Source of the DNA: Bacteroidota bacterium
GTDB lineage: Bacteria; Bacteroidota; Bacteroidia; Flavobacteriales; Flavobacteriaceae
Assembly: GCA_018829465.1 (NCBI GenBank)
Contig: JAHJTN010000005.1
Coordinates: 372,001-436,000 of the forward strand
Length of the DNA stretch: 64,000 nucleotides
Direction of reading: 5' to 3'
Numbering within the stretch: the stretch's first letter is position 1; each line of letters begins with the position of its first letter. The position numbers were made by a program, and so were the translations under genes. Under the pieces are notes generated by a model. It searched no databases. It was not told the origin of the DNA and saw only the letters and a list, made by a program, of their open reading frames with translations. Of the stretch, positions 27,205 through 35,490 are shown piece after piece.

Positions 27205-28464
27205 ATGCGAAGAAAAGTAGAAATTCTGGCTCCTGCAGGTTCTTTCGAATCGTTGATGGCCGCAATACAAGCCGGTGCCGACGCGGTCTATTTTGGCATG
27301 GAACAACTCAATATGCGCGCTCGAGCTGCTCATCATTTCACTTTAGATGATTTGGATGCCATCAGCAAACGTACCCAAAAACACAATGTCAAAAGCTATC
27401 TAACCCTCAACACCATTATCTACGACCACGATTTATCTCTGATGAAACGGATTGTAAACCGAGCCAAGGAAAGTGGCATATCGGCAGTTATCGCCGCTGA
27501 CCAAGCTGTCATCAACTACGCAGCTTCAATCTGCATGCCGGTACATGTTTCTACACAAGTAAACATCACAAACTTGGAAACGGTCAAGTTTTATGCACAT
27601 TTTGCAGATTTGGTGGTGTTGGCTCGCGAACTCAGTCTCAAACAAGTTAAAGAAATAACCGATGGCATACGTAGAGACAACGTATGTGGTCCGTCTGGAG
27701 AACTTGTCAAAGTTGAAATTTTTGTTCACGGTGCGCTCTGCATGGCGGTTTCGGGCAAATGCTATTTGAGTTTGCACACCCACAATGCTTCGGCAAACAG
27801 GGGTGCTTGTATGCAAAATTGTCGCCGCACCTATGAAGTGACTGACAAAGAAGATGGTCATGTTTTGGCTATTGATCATGAATACATCATGTCGCCCAAA
27901 GATCTTTGCACCATAGACTTTTTAGACGAAATAGTAGCAGCCGGAGTTAGCGTTCTCAAAATAGAAGGACGCGGACGCGCACCGGAATACGTAAAAACAG
28001 TGACCCAATGCTATAAAGAGGCCACCGTTTCTATTCAAAACGACACCTATACACCCGACAAAATTTCACATTGGAAAAACCTTTTGGAAAAGGTGTATAA
28101 CCGCGGTTTTTGGGATGGATACTATTTGGGGCAAAAAATGGGTGCGTGGTCAGACGGCTACGGCTCGCAGGCAACCACCCGGAAAATATATATAGGACGT
28201 GCCGTAAAATACTACCCGAAGTTGGGTGTGGCAGAATTTATACTTGAGTCTCATAGGCTTCAAAAAGGTGAAGATATACTCATTACAGGAGCAAAAACAG
28301 GTGTGGTAGAAGCCACAGTTTCAGAAATACGCGTCAACAACCTCACTTCCTATGAAGCAGGAAAAGGCAGCACTTTTTCCATGCCTGTTCCTGCACCTAT
28401 TCGTCCGTCAGACAGACTTTACAAAATTGTTGCCCATGATTCGCATCACACAGCAACGACATAA
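27205..28464 (+). CDS. Peptidase U32 family protein (TrhP-like)
   Basis: A 419-residue U32 protein. The N-terminus (VEILAPAGSFESLMAAI, GADAVYFGM) and the cysteine-rich block CMAVSGKCYLSLHTHNAS plus GACMQNCRRTY are those of the RlhA/TrhP branch. Members of this branch hydroxylate tRNA or rRNA bases using prephenate and an Fe-S cluster, and are not peptidases in practice; four cysteines here could hold such a cluster. The gene overlaps a ferredoxin gene by 29 bases, which supports an iron-sulfur redox role. The best guess is tRNA U34 hydroxylation (TrhP), not proven. Confidence 0.87.
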   Translation: MRRKVEILAPAGSFESLMAAIQAGADAVYFGMEQLNMRARAAHHFTLDDLDAISKRTQKHNVKSYLTLNTIIYDHDLSLMKRIVNRAKESGISAVIAADQAVINYAASICMPVHVSTQVNITNLETVKFYAHFADLVVLARELSLKQVKEITDGIRRDNVCGPSGELVKVEIFVHGALCMAVSGKCYLSLHTHNASANRGACMQNCRRTYEVTDKEDGHVLAIDHEYIMSPKDLCTIDFLDEIVAAGVSVLKIEGRGRAPEYVKTVTQCYKEATVSIQNDTYTPDKISHWKNLLEKVYNRGFWDGYYLGQKMGAWSDGYGSQATTRKIYIGRAVKYYPKLGVAEFILESHRLQKGEDILITGAKTGVVEATVSEIRVNNLTSYEAGKGSTFSMPVPAPIRPSDRLYKIVAHDSHHTATT

Positions 28465-28663
28465 ATGTATCGGTTGCAACTACTGCGTTGAATTGGCGCC
28501 CGAGCGGTGGCGTATGTCTCGCAAAGATGGCAAAAGCAGGCTCATTGGAGCGATTGAAAAGAGCGGATTTCATCACGTCATTGCGGGCGTGCATGAGTGG
28601 GAGGCAAATAGAAAAGCAGCCGAATTGTGTCCGGTGAAAATCATAAAAGTCCAACAACTCTGA
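28436..28663 (+). CDS. Small ferredoxin, partner of the U32 protein
   Basis: A 75-residue ferredoxin with one cluster site: CIGCNYC near the N-terminus and a fourth Cys in ELCPVKII. The start chosen is the ATG at 28436 (MIRITQQRHKCIGC), which lies within the last 29 bases of the U32 gene in another frame; the longer frame from 28352 adds 28 residues without similarity. Its 3' end overlaps the frame of the next flavoprotein gene. The overlap on both sides implies coupled translation. It may supply electrons to the U32 hydroxylase. Confidence 0.85.
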   Translation: MIRITQQRHKCIGCNYCVELAPERWRMSRKDGKSRLIGAIEKSGFHHVIAGVHEWEANRKAAELCPVKIIKVQQL

Positions 28664-29901
28664 AAGCAACCGACAAAATCCGGGAAAGTGATACGTTTTT
28701 TGATCTACTCATCATAGGTGGAGGTGCAGCCGGATTTTTTGCAGCAGCACATTTGAAACACCTGTCACCGCAAAAATCTGTCTGCATACTCGAAAAGCAA
28801 AAAGACGTCCTTAGCAAAGTCAAAATCTCCGGTGGTGGCAGGTGTAACGTCACCCACGCTTGTTTTGATCCCAAAAAGCTGGTTGGTTTTTATCCGCGTG
28901 GACACAAAGAACTTCTAGGTCCCTTTTACAAGTTTGGCCCTCGCCAAACCATAGATTGGTTTGAAAAAAGGGGTGTTTTGCTCAAAACTGAAGCAGACGG
29001 ACGCATGTTTCCCATAAGTAATAAATCCCAAAGTATTATAGACTGTTTGATGCGCCACAGCATTGGCAAAGGTGTGCGTTTATTCACCTCTTGTAACGTA
29101 CAGTCTGTTAGCCGAGAAGATACGCATTGGTTGGTAAAAACCCATGACAACAGCTATGGTGCAAAAAACCTGATGATAGCCACCGGAAGCAGCCCTAAAA
29201 GTTGGGCTATGATAGAAACGCTTGGGCACACTATAGAACCGCCGGTGCCTTCGCTGTTCACTTTTAACACTACTGACGCGCTGTTGCAAGACATGGCGGG
29301 CATTTCTATTGATGTGCGGTTGCAAATCAAAAAATCAAACCTTGATTCCTTTGGTCCTTTGCTGATAACCCATTGGGGATTGAGCGGGCCGGCTGTTTTG
29401 AAACTTTCGGCTTTTGGTGCGCGGTGGATGGCAAACGAACAATACAAATTTGAACTCACCATCAATTGGTTGCAGACCCAAAACACGGAGGATGCCTTGG
29501 CCTATCTCAACCGGATGAAGGCGCAGCATCCCAAACAGTTTGTCGCGAATACAGCACCCGAAACCATTCCCAAACGTTTTTGGGCAAAACTCTTACAGAA
29601 ATCCGAAGTCGAAGGGCAGCAAACTTGGGCAGCTACAGACAAAAAATCCCTGCGCAGATTGGCTGAAACACTTACACAAACCAAAGTAGCTATAGATGGC
29701 AAAAGCACCTTTAAAGAAGAATTTGTAACAGCGGGCGGTGTACAACTCAAAGAGATAGACTTTAAAAACTACAGCAGCAAACTGCATCCGCATGTATTCT
29801 TTGGCGGAGAGGTTTTGAACATTGATGCCGTGACGGGCGGCTTTAATTTTCAAAATGCATGGACGAGTGGCTTTTTGATTGCGGAGCATCTAGCTGTTTG
29901 A
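28627..29901 (+). CDS. NAD(P)/FAD-dependent oxidoreductase (HI0933/BaiN family)
   Basis: A 424-residue flavoprotein of the HI0933 family. The FAD Rossmann motif is LLIIGGGAAGFFAAAHL, followed by the family hallmark KISGGGRCNVTHA and a C-terminal FAD segment (TAGGVQLKEID, GEVLNIDAVTGGFNFQNAW). The reaction is unknown for most members; BaiN reduces bile-acid intermediates in gut bacteria, which is unlikely here. The listed start is a GTG overlapping the ferredoxin gene by 37 bases; the true start could be further in, because the first 25 residues carry no family motif. It ends the U32-ferredoxin-flavoprotein operon. Confidence 0.88.
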   Translation: MSGENHKSPTTLKATDKIRESDTFFDLLIIGGGAAGFFAAAHLKHLSPQKSVCILEKQKDVLSKVKISGGGRCNVTHACFDPKKLVGFYPRGHKELLGPFYKFGPRQTIDWFEKRGVLLKTEADGRMFPISNKSQSIIDCLMRHSIGKGVRLFTSCNVQSVSREDTHWLVKTHDNSYGAKNLMIATGSSPKSWAMIETLGHTIEPPVPSLFTFNTTDALLQDMAGISIDVRLQIKKSNLDSFGPLLITHWGLSGPAVLKLSAFGARWMANEQYKFELTINWLQTQNTEDALAYLNRMKAQHPKQFVANTAPETIPKRFWAKLLQKSEVEGQQTWAATDKKSLRRLAETLTQTKVAIDGKSTFKEEFVTAGGVQLKEIDFKNYSSKLHPHVFFGGEVLNIDAVTGGFNFQNAWTSGFLIAEHLAV

Positions 29902-30146
29902 TTTTTGTGCTATCAAGGACATATTTTATAATTCTGCTAGACAACGCTGCAATTAAATGAGCGAATAAACATCTGTAAAAAGACATTTAACAGCACTAAC
30001 AACCAAAAATTGGGAAGCTTTAGAAAAAAACATTAAAGGGGCTTGTTGTAAAAGGGTATAGTGTGCTAGAAAAAAAGCATTTTGCTAGTAAAAATTCCTT
30101 ATACAGTCTAACGCCATCTTATTGTGGATTATCAAAAGTAATTTTC

Positions 30147-32453
30147 TTAAAAAACGACCTTTTTAGTGACCGATTTACCGTTCTGAAGTTTGATTTTGAC
30201 CAACAATACACCTCTTTGCATCTGGGCAGGCAAAATCAGTTTATTGTTATCTATGTTAGATTGGGTAAACAAGCGTTTACCGGTCAGGTCGAAGATAGAA
30301 ATATGATCGAGCAAGTCGATATTTGATTCAATCTGTAATTGCGATCCCGAAGTATATATTTTAACTTCGTTTTCGGCGAGCAAAACTGAATCGTCAAGAC
30401 TCAGTGTTTGGTTGGCAAATTGAATGATAAAACGCTCATTGAACACACCTTTTTGGGTGGTGAAGGTGTAATCACCTTCTTTCAGGTTTTGATTTTGTCC
30501 TGTAAGTTGGTCTATCAGCAAAATGGCATCCATATCTTCAAATAAACCATCCAATTTGTCTAGAGAAATAGAAAACTCACCACTGATATTGGTTCTGTAA
30601 CCCAGCAAAAAACTATCTTCTGTAGGGTTTTGAGGAATGCCTTTGGCTTGAACAGAAAAACGATTGCCATCCATGAGCGTGTAAAAACCAATCACATTGG
30701 CAAACCCGTCGAAGTAAGATGCATCCCAAAGTTTGTCTTCGCCGTCTGTTGCCGGAGCTGCATAACCCATCAAGGCTTGGCTAAACGCACCTTGGTCATT
30801 AGTCAAATTAAGCCAAATCCTATTTTTGTTTGTCTCAACTGCGGTAGCATTTGTTGTTGATGCTGTTTGCACTTGTGTACCACTTCCCAGCGATACAACT
30901 TTGTCTTTTGGGCGGTTTGCCCTAAAAAACTGGTTGTTACTCCCGGCAATTCGTTGGCTATTGTTAAAGTTAATATTTCCGCCGCTTGTCAAATTGACAA
31001 AAAACCCTTGCCCGGAAGCTATTTGTCCTGTTGGTATGGGGCTACCGCTGGTGCCCGTGCCGCCGAACAAAGTATAAACTGCGTAATCGTTCGCGTTATA
31101 TATGTTATTGGCAATGGGCGTATTGTGTGTCCAAAAATAGAGTGCACCACCCAAAACGGCGCTATTTTGCTGAATAAAAATATCCGCATCTATAGCAGAC
31201 GGATAGGGATTGCCGATTAAGGCCACACTGCCGGGATTGGGAGCGTTTACAGGCACTTGGATAACACCATTGTTGGGCACACCTTGCACGTTGGCCGTAA
31301 ATATACCGGATACGCTGGTTGAAAAAGATTGCGGCGAGCGCACAGCATAGCCCACGCCGGGCTGCATGACTGTATTTCCGTCAAACTCGGTTTGCCAATT
31401 TTGGATATTGGTGTTGAATGAAAAATACTTGTCTCTTAAAGTTCCTGGAGACAAATCTGACAGACGACGACCCGAAACAGGTGAAGACCAATAGGTAAAA
31501 TCAAACTTGGTAACCGGTGTGGTGTTTCTGCGTATGGTGATGTTGCCTGTGTTAACAGCGTTATCGTTAAGTTGCAACAAACTTCCGCCGCTTTCAATAT
31601 CAAAATTTCCGGTGCCGTTCACACTGATATAGTTCTCGACCGTCACCGAAGTTCCCTGGGCGATGGTTAAGGTATTGCCCGGATTGACTTCTAATTCACA
31701 AGCCTGAAAGTTGCCTTGTGTAAGTGTGTTGTAGTCTGCATTGATGCGAACCCTGCTATTTTGCGTAGGCGCTCCATTGTTCCAACCCGAGGCTGTCCAG
31801 GTGGTGGTTGAACCACAACGTTCTATAGTGCCTGTGATGCGAAGGGAATTTTCATCTATCAACCAGAAACCTGTGAGTATGGTACCAAAAAAACTGAATG
31901 AGGCCGAATTGTGCCCATAAAATCGGATGTATAAAGTTTCGCCGTCTAAAACAACTGTGTTAATACTTCGTACTTCTGCTACATTGATACCTGTATTGCC
32001 TCTATTTACCAAAGTAGTAAAAGTGGTAAATGATGGGTCTTTGGAATATCTGACCGAAAATCTGGAAGGCCCACCGACAACCCTTGTTCCAAAAAAAGGC
32101 AAATTCCACACGGCATCTAACTCCGTATGTGAAAAAGAAAGATCCTCTATATTAAGGTTTTCTCCGGACTGAGGACTGATGGCTATTTCGTAATACTCGG
32201 TAAGCGAATTGTTTCGTGACCAGCCTGTAGCGGCCACGCCAAAACCCGGAACAAATTGTTGGTTGTCTAAACCACTTGAAAAACCAAGGGTAGCAGCATT
32301 TACTTCGGACTGAAGGTTTACAGGGTTTCCATCGGTTGACAAAGGCCACTGAGCCAAATCGACCTGAGCACTGCCCGGTGTGGACAGGGTCAAAAAAAGG
32401 AAGAAAAGAATATATTGAAATGAACGTAAAGGAAAAGTAGAAATTTTGGACAT
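30147..32453 (-). CDS. T9SS-exported surface protein with type A sorting domain
   Basis: A 768-residue secreted protein. It has a signal peptide (ILFFLFLTLSTPGSAQ), an N-terminal all-beta region (residues 30-190), a second region with strands and DIESGGSLLQLNDNAV-type repeats typical of autotransporter-like or LTD-type surface proteins, and a C-terminal type IX sorting domain (about residues 690-768, HISIFDLTGKRLFTQ, ending GKSVTKKVVF). The terminal domain directs export through the T9SS and attachment to the surface, in agreement with porQ in this window. Its own function is unknown; adhesion or matrix contact is possible. It is transcribed alone. Confidence 0.88.
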   Translation of the reverse strand: MSKISTFPLRSFQYILFFLFLTLSTPGSAQVDLAQWPLSTDGNPVNLQSEVNAATLGFSSGLDNQQFVPGFGVAATGWSRNNSLTEYYEIAISPQSGENLNIEDLSFSHTELDAVWNLPFFGTRVVGGPSRFSVRYSKDPSFTTFTTLVNRGNTGINVAEVRSINTVVLDGETLYIRFYGHNSASFSFFGTILTGFWLIDENSLRITGTIERCGSTTTWTASGWNNGAPTQNSRVRINADYNTLTQGNFQACELEVNPGNTLTIAQGTSVTVENYISVNGTGNFDIESGGSLLQLNDNAVNTGNITIRRNTTPVTKFDFTYWSSPVSGRRLSDLSPGTLRDKYFSFNTNIQNWQTEFDGNTVMQPGVGYAVRSPQSFSTSVSGIFTANVQGVPNNGVIQVPVNAPNPGSVALIGNPYPSAIDADIFIQQNSAVLGGALYFWTHNTPIANNIYNANDYAVYTLFGGTGTSGSPIPTGQIASGQGFFVNLTSGGNINFNNSQRIAGSNNQFFRANRPKDKVVSLGSGTQVQTASTTNATAVETNKNRIWLNLTNDQGAFSQALMGYAAPATDGEDKLWDASYFDGFANVIGFYTLMDGNRFSVQAKGIPQNPTEDSFLLGYRTNISGEFSISLDKLDGLFEDMDAILLIDQLTGQNQNLKEGDYTFTTQKGVFNERFIIQFANQTLSLDDSVLLAENEVKIYTSGSQLQIESNIDLLDHISIFDLTGKRLFTQSNIDNNKLILPAQMQRGVLLVKIKLQNGKSVTKKVVF

Positions 32454-32602
32454 ACTTAGGGGGCTTTAAAAATTCTGTTGCAAAAGTATGTAACTAATTG
32501 ATTGATATAAAATTAACCTTATGCCGTTCATCGATTTATAGGGTCATTCATCGAAAATACTGTTAAAATTGCAACTTTTGACACATGAAGCCCACTATAA
32601 CA

Positions 32603-32638
32603 AAGCCCTGAAAAGTTTTTCAAAACCTTTCAGGGCTT
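32603..32638. repeat. Palindromic repeat, copy 3 (one mismatch)
   Basis: The same element with outer arms AAGCCCT/AGGGCTT and inner arms GAAAAGTTTT/AAAACCTTTC, containing one mismatched pair. It lies in the intergenic region between the T9SS gene and the TonB receptor gene. Confidence 0.75.
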
Positions 32639-32704
32639 GAAATTGCGTGAGGGATTGAGGCTTTGTTGGAGCACCGCCGCAGGCGTGCGACTGCCGAAAG
32701 CCCG

Positions 32705-32737
32705 GTCTCCACATTTCGCAAAAAGGAATGTGGAGAC
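32705..32737. terminator. Hairpin just downstream of the TonB receptor gene
   Basis: GTCTCCACATT pairs with AATGTGGAGAC (11 bp) around an 11-base loop that can add a C-G and a G-T pair. It starts 13 bases after the receptor stop on the minus strand. No U tract follows directly on that strand, so it may be an mRNA 3'-end stabiliser or a relic repeat, not a classic terminator. Confidence 0.5.
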
Positions 32738-32749
32738 ACGTCAAAAAAA

Positions 32750-35266
32750 TCAGAAGGCTAACGTGATGCCTCCCAAAACGTTGATGCCGGCTTGCGGATA
32801 AAAGCCGGAGAAGAAGCCGGTTTCCGTCCCACTTGGTTTGTCGGGGTTTTCGAAATCGAAAGTGCCCCAAAAGCCGTTGGAGACATATTGCCTGTCGAAA
32901 AGGTTGTTGACGAGAAATTTAAAGGTCACATCTTTGAAAGTCAGCCATTTGCCCATGCTAAACTGCGCATTCAAATCGGTCACAAAATAATCGGGCAATT
33001 TGGAAGAGGCCAAGTCTAAATTGCCCATGTATTGTTCGCCCACATATTTGGAAAACAGGGAAAGTTCCAAATTGCGTATGGGCTTGTAAATAATCATATT
33101 ACCCAATACTACTTCGGGCGAAAAAGGCAGGTTGGTGGTGCCGAGGTTGCGTTGTTCGCCATCAATGGAAGCGACAAAATCGCGGTTTTTATTGGTGCTG
33201 AAAGCCGCATTGGGTGCCCAAGTCCATCGAGGGCTTAAAGACAAAACGGCCTCCATTTCCAAACCGATGCGGTGGCTCTGCCCGCTGTTTTGCCTGATGG
33301 GATTGCCCACATCGTCTAGGGCACCGGTGAGCACGAGTTGGTTGCTGTAATCCATCCAATACAGGTTGATGTTGAAGCTGTTTTTGGCATCTTTGTAGCG
33401 CCAACCGGCTTCGAAATCGTCGAGAGATTCGGGTTCGGGATTGCCGTTTTCAAAATCGGTGCGGTTGGGCTCTCGATGCGCTTTGGCGTAAGAAACATAC
33501 AAATGGTTTCGCGCGTTCAGCTGGTAGGTCAGCCCGCCTTTAGGATTAAAAAAGGTAAAATATTCTTTGGTGCCCAAGTCAATAAATCCTAAATCTTCAC
33601 CCCTGATTACATAGTCAACATAGCGCAATTGCAGGTCGCCGTAAACACTTAAGCGATGATTGAGACGCCAGTTGGCTTTGCCATACACATTAAAATCGGT
33701 TTTATTACCCACATTAAAATAGAGTTCTTGTCCGGGTCGATCTCCGCCTATCTTGGCAAAAATAAGCCTGCCAAAATGCTCACCGTCGTAGCGGTTCCAG
33801 GCACCGCCGAGTGTAAAATCGATGTCAGTAGTTTTGTAATTGGCCGAAAAAGTGGTGCCGAAAAAGTCGTTGTCTAACCATTGCCGTTGTACCAAATCGG
33901 TGGTATTGACTACTTGGCCGTTCACCACCACGGGTGTAAATCCGTAAGTACCAAAATCGGCATCTTCAATAAATTCCTCAAAAAAACCGCGGCCAAAGGT
34001 GTAGTGAAACGCCAAATTGGCCGTCCACCGAGGGCTCAATTCTCTAAAGATATGGAGCTGATAGTGGTCTTGTTTGAAATCGTCCACCTGATTTTCGTAG
34101 AAAAATACATTGCCTTCGTCATCGGTGTACATGCCGGCGGGATTGAACCTTCTGTCTGTTTTTAACGTTTCTTTGTCGATGCCGAACCAAGCTTGGTAAG
34201 TGACTTCCGAACCGCCAAAAACAATGGCTTTCACTTGGGTTTTGTCGTCGAACCAAGTACCCGACAAATAAAAAGACTTGAGGTCGGAAAAAGCACGATC
34301 TATATACCCGTTGGATTTGATGATGGAGCCGCGTCCGGTAAACTCAAAATGGTCGTTCAGTATTCCGGTGCTAAACTTGGCCGTGGCTTTGCGTGTGTCG
34401 AAACTGCCAAACGAACCCGATACTTCGGCATAGGGATTGGGACTCACGGCATCGGACAAAAAGTTGATGCTGGCGCCAAAAGCGCCCGCTCCGTTGGTCG
34501 AGGTACCCACGCCCCTTTGGATTTGCACGTTCTCAACGGAGGAAACAAAGTCGGGTATATCGACCCAAAAAGTCTGTTGCGATTCGGCGTCGTTGTACGG
34601 AATACCATTGATGGTTACGTTTACCCGAGTGGCGTCTGATCCTCGAATGCGCAATCCTGTATAGCCCACACCCGAGCCATTATCGCTAGTGCTGACTACG
34701 GCGGTTTGGGTGTTGAGCAAAATTGGGATGTCTTGTCCCAAATTGCGTTTGGCCAATTCGGTTTTGTCCAAATTTACGAACGTCATCGGTTCGCCGGCTC
34801 CGGCACGGGTAGCACTAACCATTACTTCGTTGAGCGCAACGTCTTGTTGCCTGAAAACTATGTCTAAGCGGGTACGCTGCTCAATTTTAACCGTTTCAGT
34901 TTGCGTTATGCCTTGCCAACTGAGTTGGAGGCGATATAAGCCGGGTTCGACCTCAAAGGAATAAAATCCGTCGGCTTGGCTCTCGGCGACCCGCTGACCG
35001 GGAAAGAGCTGTAGGATAACATTGGGCACGGGCTCGTTTCGGGTGTTGATGACCCTGCCCGAAATGCTGACATTTTGGGCTGCGACCCACCAAAAAGCAG
35101 TAGTTAAAAAATAGAAAGAGATAAACCGCAGGAGGTTTTGAGATGTGAAAGGTTTAGCTGATTCAGACCTGAAAGGTTTTAAAAACCTTTCAGGTCTTGG
35201 CGGTAGTAAATGTCTTGAAAACCTTTCAGGTCTTGCTGTCGAAAATAAAGAATACACGATTTTCAT
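32750..35266 (-). CDS. TonB-dependent receptor under TPP riboswitch control (probable thiamine uptake)
   Basis: An 838-residue TonB-dependent outer-membrane receptor with a carboxypeptidase-like domain (SISGRVINTRNEPVPNVIL), a full plug (LNTQTAVVSTSDNGSG, GLRIRGSDATRVNVTING, NAFGASINFLSDAV-like) and a 22-strand type barrel ending in GINVLGGITLAF. A TPP riboswitch 80 bases upstream on the same strand predicts that it imports thiamine or a thiamine precursor, as proposed for riboswitch-linked receptors in Bacteroidota. The N-terminus is odd: between MKIVYSLFSTA and the hydrophobic core (FISFYFLTTAFWWVAA) there are about 35 residues that include RPERF twice, encoded by copies of a dispersed palindrome. 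The only ATG in frame is at 35266, so these residues appear to be translated unless a non-ATG start is used. Confidence 0.9.
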   Translation of the reverse strand: MKIVYSLFSTARPERFSRHLLPPRPERFLKPFRSESAKPFTSQNLLRFISFYFLTTAFWWVAAQNVSISGRVINTRNEPVPNVILQLFPGQRVAESQADGFYSFEVEPGLYRLQLSWQGITQTETVKIEQRTRLDIVFRQQDVALNEVMVSATRAGAGEPMTFVNLDKTELAKRNLGQDIPILLNTQTAVVSTSDNGSGVGYTGLRIRGSDATRVNVTINGIPYNDAESQQTFWVDIPDFVSSVENVQIQRGVGTSTNGAGAFGASINFLSDAVSPNPYAEVSGSFGSFDTRKATAKFSTGILNDHFEFTGRGSIIKSNGYIDRAFSDLKSFYLSGTWFDDKTQVKAIVFGGSEVTYQAWFGIDKETLKTDRRFNPAGMYTDDEGNVFFYENQVDDFKQDHYQLHIFRELSPRWTANLAFHYTFGRGFFEEFIEDADFGTYGFTPVVVNGQVVNTTDLVQRQWLDNDFFGTTFSANYKTTDIDFTLGGAWNRYDGEHFGRLIFAKIGGDRPGQELYFNVGNKTDFNVYGKANWRLNHRLSVYGDLQLRYVDYVIRGEDLGFIDLGTKEYFTFFNPKGGLTYQLNARNHLYVSYAKAHREPNRTDFENGNPEPESLDDFEAGWRYKDAKNSFNINLYWMDYSNQLVLTGALDDVGNPIRQNSGQSHRIGLEMEAVLSLSPRWTWAPNAAFSTNKNRDFVASIDGEQRNLGTTNLPFSPEVVLGNMIIYKPIRNLELSLFSKYVGEQYMGNLDLASSKLPDYFVTDLNAQFSMGKWLTFKDVTFKFLVNNLFDRQYVSNGFWGTFDFENPDKPSGTETGFFSGFYPQAGINVLGGITLAF
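35165..35197. repeat. 33-bp palindromic repeat, copy 4, inside the receptor gene
   Basis: A perfect palindrome with outer arms AGACCT/AGGTCT and inner arms GAAAGGTTTT/AAAACCTTTC around one A. It lies within the N-terminal coding part of the TonB receptor and is read in frame as RPERFLKPFRS. Confidence 0.85.
35213..35235. repeat. Half copy of the palindromic repeat inside the receptor gene
   Basis: One arm of the element (AAAACCTTTC followed by AGGTCT on the plus strand) 16 bases from the full copy 4. It is translated as RPERFS in the receptor. The full and half copies together look like an insertion followed by partial duplication. Confidence 0.7.
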
Positions 35267-35341
35267 CCGTAAAAAAATTTACGAATAAAAGGGGTCATTA
35301 TTCTGGGTTAATGTTATGTTTTTTGTCCGTATCGAATCGGA

Positions 35342-35436
35342 CTTTTTTTCCTTGGCAGCATTACCTGCCCAGGTTCGATGGGTATAATCTCAGCTTAGAC
35401 CGACAAAGTCGGGTTTGGCACCCCTTTGAGATGGGG
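35342..35436 (-). promoter_or_regulatory. TPP (thiamine pyrophosphate) riboswitch
   Basis: Reading the minus strand, all conserved THI-box blocks are present in order: GGGGTGCC (35424-35417), GCTGAGATTATACCC (around 35394-35380), GAACCTGGGCAGGTAATGC (35376-35358) and GCCAAGGAA (35356-35348). It precedes the TonB receptor start by about 80 bases. A small hairpin (GTCCG/CGGAC, 35342-35325) follows. Further on, ACCCCTTT (35295-35288) is complementary to AAAGGGGT in the first aptamer block (35427-35420) and could form an alternative fold. No U tract follows, so control is probably on translation. Confidence 0.93.
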
Positions 35437-35490
35437 CAAAGTTAATGTAGAAAAAGGGAATCGTCAACAGATATCTTAAAAAAACTGTTT

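Noticed and set aside
28352-28435. Upstream extension of the ferredoxin by 28 codons
   Set aside because: The extra residues are hydrophobic shadow of the U32 reading frame; the ATG at 28436 starts directly before the Fe-S motif as in small ferredoxins.
32640-32740. Possible second riboswitch or small RNA downstream of the TonB receptor
   Set aside because: The only structure is an 11-bp hairpin without conserved motifs or a promoter; treated as a 3'-end hairpin.
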